Positions 16,933 to 25,779 of a DNA stretch of 64,000 bases are shown one piece after another. Both the position numbers and the translations under genes were made by a program. Source of the stretch: an uncultured Acidobacteriaceae bacterium. GTDB taxonomy: Bacteria > Acidobacteriota > Terriglobia > Terriglobales > Acidobacteriaceae. The notes under the pieces were generated by a model. That model was not told where the DNA came from. It saw nothing but the letters and a program-made list of their open reading frames with translations, and did no database searches. Numbering within the stretch: the first letter of the stretch is position 1; every line of letters begins with the position of its first letter. The stretch spans positions 62,001 to 126,000 of the forward strand of contig CALFMO010000007.1 in assembly GCA_937879855.1 (NCBI GenBank), written 5' to 3'.

Positions 16933-17376
16933 TCATAGTTTCTTTTTCAGATACGAATCGAGAAAGCATTCGGCCATCTTCTGGATGCAGGGATTGCTGT
17001 GCGGCCGCTGCCAGGCCGCACGCGACAAATCAAATTCCAAGTCGCCATGCTCGACGGGGCAGTGATCGCGTTCGCAGACATAGCGAAGTAGGAGCACGGA
17101 AGCCGCGGCATCGCGTGGTTTGTTCCGCGCAGACGGGTCCGGGGTGGTAACGGCAAATCGCACCGCATCCCAAAGGCGATCCTGTGGCGCCCAGCCACAA
17201 CTGCTGGCGTATCCCAGATTGCAGAATGCTTCGAGAATATCTTGCGCAGGAATTTTGCCTTCGTGCCCGGGAGCGCTGCAGTGGCCACTCCATCCCGATC
17301 CCAGAGGAAGACGTGCGGGATGCGGCCAGTTGCCGTTTTCCAGTTTTGCCACCGGCATGAAGTAGGGGCAAGTCAT
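16933..17376 (-). CDS. Conserved-looking cysteine-rich protein of unknown function
   Basis: 147 residues, not recognised. It begins TCPYFMPVAKLENG and contains Cys3, Cys33 (GHCSAPGHEG), Cys52 and Cys60 (FCNLGYASSC), then two more pairs of cysteines with histidines (VCERDHCPVEHG, and NPC...EC). Such spacing suggests a metal or Fe-S site in a soluble protein. There is no signal peptide or membrane segment. Its stop is about 50 bases upstream of the thioesterase start on the same strand, so the two may be cotranscribed. Confidence 0.7.
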   Translation of the reverse strand: MTCPYFMPVAKLENGNWPHPARLPLGSGWSGHCSAPGHEGKIPAQDILEAFCNLGYASSCGWAPQDRLWDAVRFAVTTPDPSARNKPRDAAASVLLLRYVCERDHCPVEHGDLEFDLSRAAWQRPHSNPCIQKMAECFLDSYLKKKL

Positions 17377-17481
17377 GAATTGTTGGGAGTGGCAATTGTA
17401 AAGGGTTGGAAGGGGGATGGCCAGTTTGGTCAGTTATAGTAATCTCGACAGCAGGAACCACTCGGGTCTGATCCGACATTT

Positions 17482-17790
17482 ATGGACCGCATCGCTGCGC
17501 TGAATGAAATTTTGACGGAGAATCCTAAGGACGCGTTCGCGCGCTATGGGCTTGCCATGGAGTATTCGAAGCAGGGCGACTTCGACCGGGCGCTGGCCGA
17601 GTTCGCGCTCTTGCTGGAGGGCCATCCGGAGTATACGGCGGGATATTTCATGGCGGCGCAGACACTGGTGCGGGCGGAGAGAGTCGAAGACGCGAAGAGA
17701 ATGTTGCAGGACGGCATCGCGTCTGCGCGGCGCACGGGAAACTTGCACGCGCAGTCCGAGATGGAAGCCATGCTCGGGGAACTGGGGTAG
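17482..17790 (+). CDS. Small TPR protein
   Basis: 102 residues made almost entirely of about two and a half tetratricopeptide repeats (ENPKDAFARYGLAMEYSKQGDFDRAL, then HPEYTAGYFMAAQTLVRA). It has no signal peptide, so it is probably a cytoplasmic protein-interaction module. The partner is unknown. It converges with the SDR gene, leaving 18 bases between stop codons. Confidence 0.75.
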   Translation: MDRIAALNEILTENPKDAFARYGLAMEYSKQGDFDRALAEFALLLEGHPEYTAGYFMAAQTLVRAERVEDAKRMLQDGIASARRTGNLHAQSEMEAMLGELG

Positions 17791-17808
17791 TCCGACGGCG
17801 CGGGTGTC

Positions 17809-18591
17809 CTACTTTGCCATGCGAGCCATTCCCCACTCCAGCATCGCCGGGAATAGTTGGTAGAGCTTGACGGGCAAGTGCATCCACCACGGGACAATTA
17901 CTTCCCGTTTCCCTTTTAAATATCCACGCAGCGTGGCGCGAGCGACTCGGTCGGCGCTGATGCCGCGAATTGCGTCCGGACGCACCGTCTTTATTTGGTT
18001 TCCTCGGACGGCATTTTGGCTGAACGCCGTTCGTACGTAGCCGGGGCAGACGGTGAGCATGTGAATGCCGTCCTTTTTCAGTTCGACTCGGGCGGCATTG
18101 CCAATAGCATTCATGGCGAACTTGCTGGCGCTGTAGCACGCGTGGAACGGCAGAGGGATGTAGCCGGCGACGCTGGAGATGTTAATGATCGTGCCGCCGC
18201 CTTGCTGGCGCATGACCGGGATGACCGCCTGCATCGCTGAGAGTGTACCGAAGAAGTTGGTTTCGAACAGTTCATGGCTGGCGGGTAGTTCCACCTCTGC
18301 GACAGAATCCATCAAGCCGTGGCCGGCGTTGTTGATCCAGACGTCGACGCGCTTGAAGTGATGCAGGGTCAGGCCCAGAACTCGATCGATCTCCTCCGAG
18401 TGCCGGACGTCGCAGGAAAGGGCGATGGTTCGTTCGGAAAATCCGATGCGCTCGCGGGCGGCCTCTGCTCGTGAGGCGTCGCGAGAGAGCAGGACCACGC
18501 TCGCTCCTTCCTTGGCAAAGATTTTGGCGATTGCTTCGCCAATGCCCATCGAAGCGCCGGTAACCACCACCACTTTGCCGACGAGTTCCAT
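17809..18591 (-). CDS. Short-chain dehydrogenase/reductase
   Basis: A 260-residue classical SDR. The NAD(P) motif TGASMGIGEA lies at about residue 10, NNAGHG at 85-90, a catalytic Ser in INISSVAGY, and YSASK with the catalytic Tyr and Lys. It carries a hydrophobic C-terminal tail (VPWWMHLPVKLYQLFPAMLE), typical of membrane-associated SDRs acting on lipids. The substrate is unknown. The start at 18591 matches the family N-terminus (MELVGKVVVVTGAS); the frame runs ten codons further without need. Confidence 0.87.
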   Translation of the reverse strand: MELVGKVVVVTGASMGIGEAIAKIFAKEGASVVLLSRDASRAEAARERIGFSERTIALSCDVRHSEEIDRVLGLTLHHFKRVDVWINNAGHGLMDSVAEVELPASHELFETNFFGTLSAMQAVIPVMRQQGGGTIINISSVAGYIPLPFHACYSASKFAMNAIGNAARVELKKDGIHMLTVCPGYVRTAFSQNAVRGNQIKTVRPDAIRGISADRVARATLRGYLKGKREVIVPWWMHLPVKLYQLFPAMLEWGMARMAK

Positions 18592-18707
18592 GCTGGGGTT
18601 GTATTCGCTGCGCTGCTGCAAGTCAAGAAGCGATGGTCACGTCGCTCAAGTCGTGTCGTACAATCGGACAGCCCGCAGCGCGTTGCGCGCCTGATATTGG
18701 AGAGTTC

Positions 18708-19313
18708 TTGGCATTGCTTTCCTTGTTTCCGCTCGAGGTGGTCCTGCTACCCGGCACCCCTCTGCCGTTGCACATTTTTGAGCCACGATACAAGGAGATG
18801 ATTGGAGAGTGCCGGGCCAACAATGCACCATTCGGCGTGGTGCGCGCGGTGGAAGAGGGCGTGGCGGAGATTGGGTGCACCGCCGAGATCGTTAGCGTAA
18901 CGAAAGAGTATCCCGACGGGCGGCTCGACTTGGTTGCGGAGGGACGCAAGCGCTTCGAAGTACTGGAACTCAACCGAGAGCGTTCATTTTTGCGCGCGGA
19001 CGTATTGATCGTTCCGGATGAGCAGGGCTCGGCGGCTCCGGAGGATCGGGCGCGAGCGATTCAGGCACACTTGGAGATTCTGTCACTCGCCGGGGCGGTG
19101 CAGGATTTGTCGGCCTCGGATCCGAGTCTGCTTTCTTTTTATCTCGCGGGCTCTCTGCCGCTCGATTTGGATTTCAAACAGAGATTGCTGGCGATGCGGT
19201 CGGAGAGCGAGCGCATTCAAGCGGTGGCAACGTATCTGGAGACCATTCTTCCTAATCTGCGGCGGGCGGCGAAGACGCGGCAGAAGGCTGGCGGGAACGG
19301 GCATGCGGGGTGA
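18708..19313 (+). CDS. LON N-terminal-domain protein
   Basis: 201 residues consisting of the substrate-recognition domain of Lon protease without ATPase or protease domains (FPLEVVLLPGTPLPLHIFEPRYKEMI, then FGVV and EGRKRFEV). Stand-alone LON-domain proteins are widespread, but their role is poorly known. The TTG at 18708 is the best start: GGAG lies five bases upstream and the conserved N-terminus begins directly after it. A longer frame from 18633 has no family support. Confidence 0.82.
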   Translation: MALLSLFPLEVVLLPGTPLPLHIFEPRYKEMIGECRANNAPFGVVRAVEEGVAEIGCTAEIVSVTKEYPDGRLDLVAEGRKRFEVLELNRERSFLRADVLIVPDEQGSAAPEDRARAIQAHLEILSLAGAVQDLSASDPSLLSFYLAGSLPLDLDFKQRLLAMRSESERIQAVATYLETILPNLRRAAKTRQKAGGNGHAG

Positions 19314-19430
19314 GGAAGTCGGTCTTGGCTCTTAGGTGATAGGTGTTCGGCTTGCCGACTGAACCTCAAAACGCTTCATCGGCGCGGCGCGTATAATCGG
19401 GGAAAGTTTGCTTTGTGGGGGGTTCCTTTC

Positions 19431-20930
19431 ATGAGTAGTCTTCCGCGCACAGTGGGTGAACTGCGACGCAGCATTTTTTCCGAAGAGCGTTTGCGGACGC
19501 GGCACGTGAAGGACGAACTGCGCGAGAACCTGACGGCACGGCTGCGGACTACTGGCGACGCTCCGGTGTTCGCAGGGATTGTGGGGTATGACGACACGGT
19601 GGTGCCGCAGATCGTCAACGCGATTCTTTCGCGGCACAATTTCATTTTGCTCGGACTGCGCGGGCAAGCCAAAAGCCGCATCCTGCGGGCATTGACGACG
19701 CTGCTCGATCCCCATATGCCATATATCGCGGGATGCGAAGTTCACGATAATCCCTACACTCCAATTTGCCGGCGCTGCCGCGAGGAAGTTGCGCGGCTCG
19801 GGGAGGATACGCCGGTCGCTTACCTCTCGCCCGACGACCGTTATGTGGAGAAGCTGGCAACGCCCGACGTGACGATTGCGGATTTGATTGGAGACATTGA
19901 TCCCATCAAGGCGGCGCGTGGAGGTCACGAGTTGTCGAGCGAGTTGACGGTTCATTACGGATTGCTTCCACGCGCCAATCGCGGGATCTTCGCCATCAAT
20001 GAACTGCCCGACCTGGCGGGAAAGATTCAGGTGGGACTGTTCAACATCATGCAGGAAGGAGACGTGCAGATTAAGGGCTATCCCATCCGGCTGCCGCTGG
20101 ATGTGGCGTTGGTGTTCAGCGCGAATCCGGAGGACTATACGGCGCGCGGCAAAATTATTACGCCGCTGAAGGATCGCATCGGGTCCGAGATTCGCACCCA
20201 TTATCCGGCGACCGTGGAAGAAGGAATTGCGATCACGGCGCAGGAAGCTTGGACGCGGCGCAACGGGCATCCTCTGCATTTGCCGAACTACGTGCAGGAG
20301 GTGATCGAGCGCGTGGCGTTTGCGGCGCGCGAGGATAAGAAAATCGACAAGCGCTCGGGCGTGAGCCAGCGACTGCCCATCTCGGCGATGGAGAATGTGA
20401 TCTCGAACGCGGAGCGGCGGGCGATTCGCAACGATGAGAAGGTGGTGGTACCGCGCATCAGCGATGTCTACGCGGCGCTGCCGGCGATTACCGGCAAGCT
20501 CGAACTGGAATACGAAGGCGAGATGAAAGGCGCGGATTTCGTGGGGCGCGAGTTGATCCGGGCCGCCATCGCGAAGACTTATGACGAGTATTACACCGGG
20601 GCCAACGTGCAGCAGATCGTGCAGTGGTTCGACCTGGGGGGAGAGATTCAGTTATCGGATTCGGTCGCGGCGGGGGAAGCGCTCGAGAAATTGAAGGGGA
20701 TCCAGGGACTGGTCGACAAACTGGGACCGCTCGGCGTTTCACAGAAAGAAAGTGCCGAGCAGCAAGTGTCGGCGGCGGAGTTCATTCTTGAAGGGCTGCA
20801 TGCGCATAAGCGCATCGGACGCAGCGAGGAACGCGTGTTCAAGGCCGGAGAGAAGAAGGTGGAACCGGCGCGGGAGAAGGCGTTCGAGCCGGATGAGAGG
20901 CCTTATCGGCAGAGGAGACAATTTAATTAG
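19431..20930 (+). CDS. MoxR/Mg-chelatase-like AAA ATPase
   Basis: 499 residues, related to the BchI/MoxR class of AAA+ ATPases. The Walker A is divergent (LLGLRGQAKSR), with NRGIFAINELPDL as the Walker B region and VFSANPEDYTARGKIITPLKDR as sensor 1 and arginine finger. Three cysteines (CEVHDNPYTPICRRC) form an unusual insertion after Walker A and may bind zinc. The C-terminus is charged and probably disordered. The VWA gene follows on the same strand, the standard arrangement for MoxR-VWA chaperone pairs that remodel or insert metal into client proteins. The client is unknown. Confidence 0.85.
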   Translation: MSSLPRTVGELRRSIFSEERLRTRHVKDELRENLTARLRTTGDAPVFAGIVGYDDTVVPQIVNAILSRHNFILLGLRGQAKSRILRALTTLLDPHMPYIAGCEVHDNPYTPICRRCREEVARLGEDTPVAYLSPDDRYVEKLATPDVTIADLIGDIDPIKAARGGHELSSELTVHYGLLPRANRGIFAINELPDLAGKIQVGLFNIMQEGDVQIKGYPIRLPLDVALVFSANPEDYTARGKIITPLKDRIGSEIRTHYPATVEEGIAITAQEAWTRRNGHPLHLPNYVQEVIERVAFAAREDKKIDKRSGVSQRLPISAMENVISNAERRAIRNDEKVVVPRISDVYAALPAITGKLELEYEGEMKGADFVGRELIRAAIAKTYDEYYTGANVQQIVQWFDLGGEIQLSDSVAAGEALEKLKGIQGLVDKLGPLGVSQKESAEQQVSAAEFILEGLHAHKRIGRSEERVFKAGEKKVEPAREKAFEPDERPYRQRRQFN

Positions 20931-20935
20931 AAGAA

Positions 20936-21006
20936 GTGGTCAGTGGCCAGGGGCCGGTAAAAACAGCCCCTCTTTTACTGATCACTAAACACTGGCCACT
21001 GACCAC
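20936..21006. repeat. 15-bp perfect inverted repeat between the MoxR and VWA genes
   Basis: GTGGTCAGTGGCCAG (20936-20950) is exactly mirrored by CTGGCCACTGACCAC (20992-21006) around an AT-rich centre. The words repeat GTCAGTGG-like units, as in the low-complexity elements at 22249, 45181 and 50744. In the mRNA it would form a long stem just before the VWA start codon at 21013. Confidence 0.7.
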
Positions 21007-21012
21007 TGTCTT

Positions 21013-22248
21013 ATGAAACGCATTCGGTATTCCAAATACGTGCCGGACCCGGCTAGCGAAATGAGCATGGAAGATTTGCTCGGGGCCCTGTCGGACTACC
21101 TGCTGCAGAGCGGGTTTCAGGAATCGATGTGGTACGAGTTGCCCGAGGGCGAGCAGACGCTGGAGGATCTCAAGCGGGCCATCGAGCAGGCACTGCTGAA
21201 TGGGGAGATGTTTGACGAGAACCTGCGAGAACAGATCGAGCAGATGCAAATGGATGGGCAACTCGATGAATTGATCGAGAAACTTATCGAGCGGATGCAG
21301 CAGGAAGATTACATCTCAATCGATGAACCGCATGATCCGGCGCGGCAATCCAGCGTGGGTGGACAGACTGGGCAAGCGCAACAGGCCAAGTTTGAGATTA
21401 CCGATAAGAGTCTGGACTTTTTGGGCTTCAAGGCACTGCGCAACCTGCTAGGGTCGCTGGGCAAATCGAGCTTTGGACGGCATGACACACGCGACCTGGC
21501 GACCGGCATCGAAACCAGCGGGTCGGCGAAGACTTACGAGTTTGGCGACACTTTAAATCTCGACATCACGGCTACATTGTCGAGTGCGATTCAGCGTGAG
21601 GGGCTCACGCTGCCGCTGAACATTGAATATTCGGATTTGCAGGTGCATCAGTGCGAGTACCAGTCGTCGTGCGCGACCGTGCTGATGCTCGATTGTTCAC
21701 ACTCCATGATTCTTTACGGCGAGGATCGATTTACTCCGGCGAAGAAAGTTGCGATGGCGCTTTCGCATTTGATCCGGACGCAGTATCCCGGGGATTCACT
21801 TTCGCTGGTGTTGTTCCATGATTCGGCGGAAGAAGTGCCGTTGTCGCAACTGGCGCGGGTAAAGGTGGGACCGTACTACACCAACACGCGCGAGGGACTG
21901 CGTCTGGCGCAGAGAATTTTGCAGCGGCAGCGAAAAGATATGAAGCAAATCGTAATGATCACCGACGGGAAGCCTTCCGCGCTGACGCTGGAAGATGGGC
22001 GAATTTACAAGAATGCTTTCGGACTGGATCCCCTGGTGGTGAGCCAGACGCTGGAGGAAGTCTCGAAGTGCAAGCGGTCGGGCGTGCTGATCAATACATT
22101 TATGCTGGCGTCGGATTATGGGTTGGTGCAGTTTGTGCAGAAAGTTACCGAGATGTGCCGGGGGAAGGCGTATTTCACGACGCCGTATACGCTGGGGCAG
22201 TATTTGTTGATGGATTACATGTCGCGGAAGACCAAGACCATCCATTAG
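21013..22248 (+). CDS. VWA-domain protein, partner of the MoxR-like ATPase
   Basis: 411 residues. A VWA domain fills the C-terminal half, with the metal-ion-dependent adhesion motif DCSHS in MLDCSHSMILYGEDRF and a later ITDGKPSALTLEDG. The N-terminal half is acidic and helical (EDLKRAIEQALLNGEMFDENLREQIEQ). It has no signal peptide, so it is cytoplasmic. Together with the preceding ATPase it forms a MoxR-VWA pair, inferred to be a chaperone or metal-insertion complex. Confidence 0.87.
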   Translation: MKRIRYSKYVPDPASEMSMEDLLGALSDYLLQSGFQESMWYELPEGEQTLEDLKRAIEQALLNGEMFDENLREQIEQMQMDGQLDELIEKLIERMQQEDYISIDEPHDPARQSSVGGQTGQAQQAKFEITDKSLDFLGFKALRNLLGSLGKSSFGRHDTRDLATGIETSGSAKTYEFGDTLNLDITATLSSAIQREGLTLPLNIEYSDLQVHQCEYQSSCATVLMLDCSHSMILYGEDRFTPAKKVAMALSHLIRTQYPGDSLSLVLFHDSAEEVPLSQLARVKVGPYYTNTREGLRLAQRILQRQRKDMKQIVMITDGKPSALTLEDGRIYKNAFGLDPLVVSQTLEEVSKCKRSGVLINTFMLASDYGLVQFVQKVTEMCRGKAYFTTPYTLGQYLLMDYMSRKTKTIH

Positions 22249-22392
22249 AAATTGTTGATTGATGATTGTTGATTGAAAGGCGGACGCGAGACCGGTTTCT
22301 AATCAACAATCAGAAATCAACAATCAGCAATCAGCAATTTTCTCCAGTGCCATCCTTTGAACCTGCCCCGGACGAATGCGTCCGGGGCTACG
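22249..22392. repeat. Low-complexity inverted repeat plus GGACGAATGCGTCC palindrome
   Basis: Units of TTGTTGATTGATGATTG on the left (22253 on) are mirrored by AATCAACAATCAG units up to about 22343. A palindrome CCCCGGACGAATGCGTCCGG follows within 22365-22392, ending GGGGCTACG. The second is shared with 25709, 49310 and 49358. Confidence 0.7.
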
Positions 22393-22428
22393 TGTTTGCG
22401 GTCAAACTGATAGTCTTTTATTAGTCCT

Positions 22429-23865
22429 ATGGCGAACTGTATTCGATGTGGGCGGCGGCTTTCTGGGCTGACGTTTGGCAAGAAGATTTGTCCGTGGTGT
22501 AAGCAGCACGCGGCGGCTCAGCGCGGCGAAGAAGACGACGACGTCCGGCAGCCTGTGATGGCGGTGCCGTGGGTGCGGCGCGAATCCAGCATCAGTCTCA
22601 CCCAAGTTCTGCTTGGCGCCAACGTGATGGTTTTCATCGCGATGGTACTGGCCAGCGGCCCCTCGTTGGATTTCAACGGAGAGGTGATGGTACATTTCGG
22701 CGCCAACTTTGGGCCACTCACATTGTCGGGCCAGTGGTGGCGGCTGTTGACCTACATGTTCCTGCACGGCGGCCTGATGCACATCGCGTTCAACATGTGG
22801 TGCCTGTGGGACCTGGGAGCGCTGTGCGAATCGCTTTACGGGCGCTGGAGCTATGCGGCGATATATTTCATCACCGGCATCGCGGGTGGATTAGCGAGCG
22901 TGGGATGGAATCCCGGCGTGTTAACTGTGGGCGCGTCAGGCGCGATCTTCGGATTGGCCGGTGCGCTGATTTCGTCGTTCTACCTGGGTGAGTTTTCGGT
23001 GCCGCGCGAGGCGCTTTCGGGAACGCTCCGAAGTCTTCTTTTCTTCGTTGGCTTCAACGTTCTGTTCGGAACTTTTGTTCCGGGTATCGACAACGCTTGC
23101 CATGCCGGCGGGCTGATCAGCGGATTGATCGTCGGGGCTTTGATTGCGCGGCTGGCGCCGCAATATGATCGGCCATTGCGGCGAGCGGGCGTTGTGCTCT
23201 TCATGGTGCTCATCTTGGGGGGCAGTGCGTTGGGGATCTACCGATGGCGCGGCGCGGGAATTCATTTCAGCTCCGCGATGGATGCGGGACGGAATGTAGA
23301 TCGCATGATTGGCGATCTGCAGAAAAAAGTTCGGCAGAGTCCGCAGGATGCCTCGGCGCATTACAGCCTCGCTCACGCTTATTTCGCCAAAGGAGAATTT
23401 TCCGATGGCGCAAACGAATTGAAGCGGGTGGTCGATCTGCAACCGGAGAATACACAGGCGCGCATGGAGCTAGGGGCTGTTTACTTGCGGCAAGGGCAGC
23501 CCAAGGAGGCGCAGGAGCAATTTGCGAAGCTCGTGGCGCAGGAGCCGGACAATGCGACTGCGCATTCTGCCCTCGGAGTGGCGCTGGCCGAGCAGAATAG
23601 TCATGCGGCAGCCATCGATGAGTATAAAAATGCGTTGCGGCTGGACCCGAAGGCCCGGGGCGTTTACTACCGGATGGGAGTTTCGCAGGCGCAGCTGAAG
23701 GAGTACGACGACGCCATTGCTTCTTTCTCGAAAGAGAAGGACCAGAGTGGCGATGATGGGGAGTTAGAGAATGCTTTGGCGGATGCGTACCAGGCGAAAG
23801 GCATGACTCAGCAGGCGCAAGAGGCGCGGAACAAAGCTGTGCAATTGCAGGGTGGGGAGAAGTAA
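22429..23865 (+). CDS. Rhomboid intramembrane protease with N-terminal zinc ribbon and C-terminal TPRs
   Basis: 478 residues in three parts. Residues 4-24 are a zinc ribbon (CIRCGRR...CPWC). Residues 55-250 form a six-helix rhomboid serine protease with catalytic Ser170 in GASGAIFG and His225 in NACHAGG; HGGLMHIAFNM carries the conserved first-loop histidines and Asn. Residues from about 290 contain four TPR repeats. Rhomboids cut substrates inside the membrane; the TPR tail may recruit them. The substrate is unknown. It follows the MoxR/VWA pair on the same strand but is separated by repeats. Confidence 0.9.
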   Translation: MANCIRCGRRLSGLTFGKKICPWCKQHAAAQRGEEDDDVRQPVMAVPWVRRESSISLTQVLLGANVMVFIAMVLASGPSLDFNGEVMVHFGANFGPLTLSGQWWRLLTYMFLHGGLMHIAFNMWCLWDLGALCESLYGRWSYAAIYFITGIAGGLASVGWNPGVLTVGASGAIFGLAGALISSFYLGEFSVPREALSGTLRSLLFFVGFNVLFGTFVPGIDNACHAGGLISGLIVGALIARLAPQYDRPLRRAGVVLFMVLILGGSALGIYRWRGAGIHFSSAMDAGRNVDRMIGDLQKKVRQSPQDASAHYSLAHAYFAKGEFSDGANELKRVVDLQPENTQARMELGAVYLRQGQPKEAQEQFAKLVAQEPDNATAHSALGVALAEQNSHAAAIDEYKNALRLDPKARGVYYRMGVSQAQLKEYDDAIASFSKEKDQSGDDGELENALADAYQAKGMTQQAQEARNKAVQLQGGEK

Positions 23866-23895
23866 GCGGTCTTCTCCGAGGACTTGCGAAAAGCA

Positions 23896-24000
23896 TTTCA
23901 CCGCTGAGGTCGCTAAGGAATTCGCAGAGCTCGCGGAGAAAAGCGGGAGAGTGCAGAGATCTTTCGCTTTGCTCAAGATGACAACGTACCTGCTATCCAG
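23896..24000. repeat. Spacer with dispersed low-complexity repeat
   Basis: Contains CACCGCTGAGGTCGCTAAGG (a relative of the element at 11414) and then TTTCGCTTTGCTCAAGATGACA, a degraded copy of the CTCAGGATGACA element seen intact at 48645. It lies between the convergent rhomboid and CDGSH genes. Confidence 0.5.
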
Positions 24001-24023
24001 AGGGAACTAAGGATCCAATTCTT

Positions 24024-24266
24024 TTAGGAGGACGAGCCAGGGTCGGCCTTCTTTACGGCTAGCTCTGCGCCTTGGAAGCCGATGCGGCTGTGCGTTCCGT
24101 CGCAGAACGGTTTGTTGACCGATCCGCCGCAGCGACACAGGGAGAAGGCAGGCTTGCCGGTAAGGTCGAACTTGTTGCCGTTGACGTCCACCAGTTCGAT
24201 GGCGCCCTCGGGAGCTTCCACGCGGTACGGGCCATTGGGGCGAACAGTGATCTTTACTTGAGCCAT
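24024..24266 (-). CDS. CDGSH-type iron-sulphur protein
   Basis: 80 residues with one CDGSH/mitoNEET-like motif, CRCGGSVNKPFCDGTH: three Cys and one His, the 2Fe-2S ligand set. Small bacterial members are thought to take part in redox or Fe-S homeostasis. The ATG at 24266 is preceded by GGAGG at eight bases. The longer frame to 24293 has no ribosome site and was not used. Confidence 0.9.
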   Translation of the reverse strand: MAQVKITVRPNGPYRVEAPEGAIELVDVNGNKFDLTGKPAFSLCRCGGSVNKPFCDGTHSRIGFQGAELAVKKADPGSSS

Positions 24267-24369
24267 GAGTTCAAACCTCCGAGTCGTACTCAATTTCTAG
24301 AAGAATAAAACCATATTACCAATAGAGGCTGGCTGTCGTCGCCGGGCGACCCTCACAGAAGCGTTGAGT

Positions 24370-25488
24370 TCAGGCCGCTTCGGCCCGTACTGACGTAAGG
24401 CTGCGGTAGAGTTGCAGGCAATCGTCGATCATGCGCTTGGTGGTGAAGCGATCGCGGGCGCGGGTGTAGGCGAGCTCGGCGTAGGCGCGACGCATGGCGC
24501 GGTCGGCGTTGAGCATACTAATGTTTTCGGCGAGGCTGGCGGCGTCGTTAGCGCGGAAATAGAGGGCTGCGTCCTGCCAGATTTCGCGGAAGCTCGGAAT
24601 ATCGTTGGCGACGATGGCGCATCGAGAGAATGCCGCTTCGAGGGCGCCGATGCCCAAAGGCTCATAGCGGGCGGTGGCGGCATAGATGGAAGCGCGACTG
24701 TAGAGCGCGCGCAACTGCGCTTCGGTCTGGGGGCCGCGAATCGCAACCGACGTCTGTTCGGTGTCAACTTTCACGTCGGCACGGATTGGGATGCGAGGCA
24801 TGGACACCGTGTGTTCCGCGCCCACAATGCAGACGGGAATGGAATAGGTCTGTTGTGTGAGGAGGAAGACTTGCTTGCTGGTGTCGACCAAGCGGCCAAC
24901 GGCAAGCACGCAATCGTCTTTGCTCACGTAGGGATTGAAGAAGATCGGATTGCGGCCCGGGTAGATCACGTGGGCGCGCCGCGGCCGCGCATAACACTCG
25001 GAGATGCGATCAAGCATCCAGGCGGAAGGGGCTATGACTGCATCGGCGCCGGCCAGGCCTTCGAGAACAGTATTGCGATACCAGTTCAACGAGCCCTCCG
25101 GCCTTGGAGCGCGATTGTGGACGGCGTGGGTGCGGGTGATCAAATCGCCGTGGGCCATGACCACCCGCGGGACGTCTACCGGCAGATTTCCATAGCAGAA
25201 TTGATTGAGATGGAGAACGTCGGGTCGCAGTTCGCGAACCAGGGCCGCGAGGAAGGCTGAAGATTCCGGCAGATCTTTTTCGGCCTCTTGCATCCACTCG
25301 AGGTGGAAGGCGGTGGGGCGGTAGTCGAGGCCGTGGAGGTGATCCATCCAGGAGGTTTGGTCGGGGAGCGGGATTTCGCCGAAGCCCACCAGAGTGACGC
25401 GCACGCCGCGAGTAACGAGGCCGGTGACCAGTTCGCGGGCGTAGGTCCATGAGCCCGAGAGCGAGTCGGTGGTGACGAGGACGTGCAC
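24370..25488 (-). CDS. GT4-family glycosyltransferase
   Basis: A 372-residue GT-B enzyme. It opens VHVLVTTDSLSGSWTYARELVTGL, the usual N-terminal nucleotide-sugar fold with its glycine-rich loop. The retaining GT4 signature is EPLGIGALEA (E-x7-E), and VLAVGRL starts the C-terminal domain. The donor and acceptor are unknown. The GTG at 25488 was chosen: GGAGG lies four bases upstream and the fold begins at once. The open frame extends to 25635, but those 49 residues look like translated leader. Confidence 0.87.
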   Translation of the reverse strand: MHVLVTTDSLSGSWTYARELVTGLVTRGVRVTLVGFGEIPLPDQTSWMDHLHGLDYRPTAFHLEWMQEAEKDLPESSAFLAALVRELRPDVLHLNQFCYGNLPVDVPRVVMAHGDLITRTHAVHNRAPRPEGSLNWYRNTVLEGLAGADAVIAPSAWMLDRISECYARPRRAHVIYPGRNPIFFNPYVSKDDCVLAVGRLVDTSKQVFLLTQQTYSIPVCIVGAEHTVSMPRIPIRADVKVDTEQTSVAIRGPQTEAQLRALYSRASIYAATARYEPLGIGALEAAFSRCAIVANDIPSFREIWQDAALYFRANDAASLAENISMLNADRAMRRAYAELAYTRARDRFTTKRMIDDCLQLYRSLTSVRAEAA

Positions 25489-25708
25489 AGAACCTCCGGA
25501 GCCGCATTGCGGAATGCTGCCTGGGATTAGGGTATTCCGCGGGCCAAGCGGCTCTATTCTAGTGCGAATCGGCGAGGAAGGGGTAGTGAATTTAAGCGCT
25601 TTCAGTTTTGGCTGTTTGACTTTTTGGCTCTTCAAACGGATTTAGACGGATTGCGTAGTGACGCGAGGTCGGACTTGTAAGCTAGAATGCGCTCGCCTTT
25701 GGCTGCGC

Positions 25709-25732
25709 GGGACGGACGAATGCGTCCGTCCC
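25709..25732. repeat. GGACGAATGCGTCC palindrome
   Basis: A perfect inverted repeat, GGGACGGACGAA...TGCGTCCGTCCC. It belongs to the family also at 22365, 49310 and 49358 and lies between the receiver-like gene and the glycosyltransferase gene. Confidence 0.65.
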
Positions 25733-25779
25733 CACATGAGTTGCGGCGCGCTCGGCCATTCTCACAGAAATACAATACG

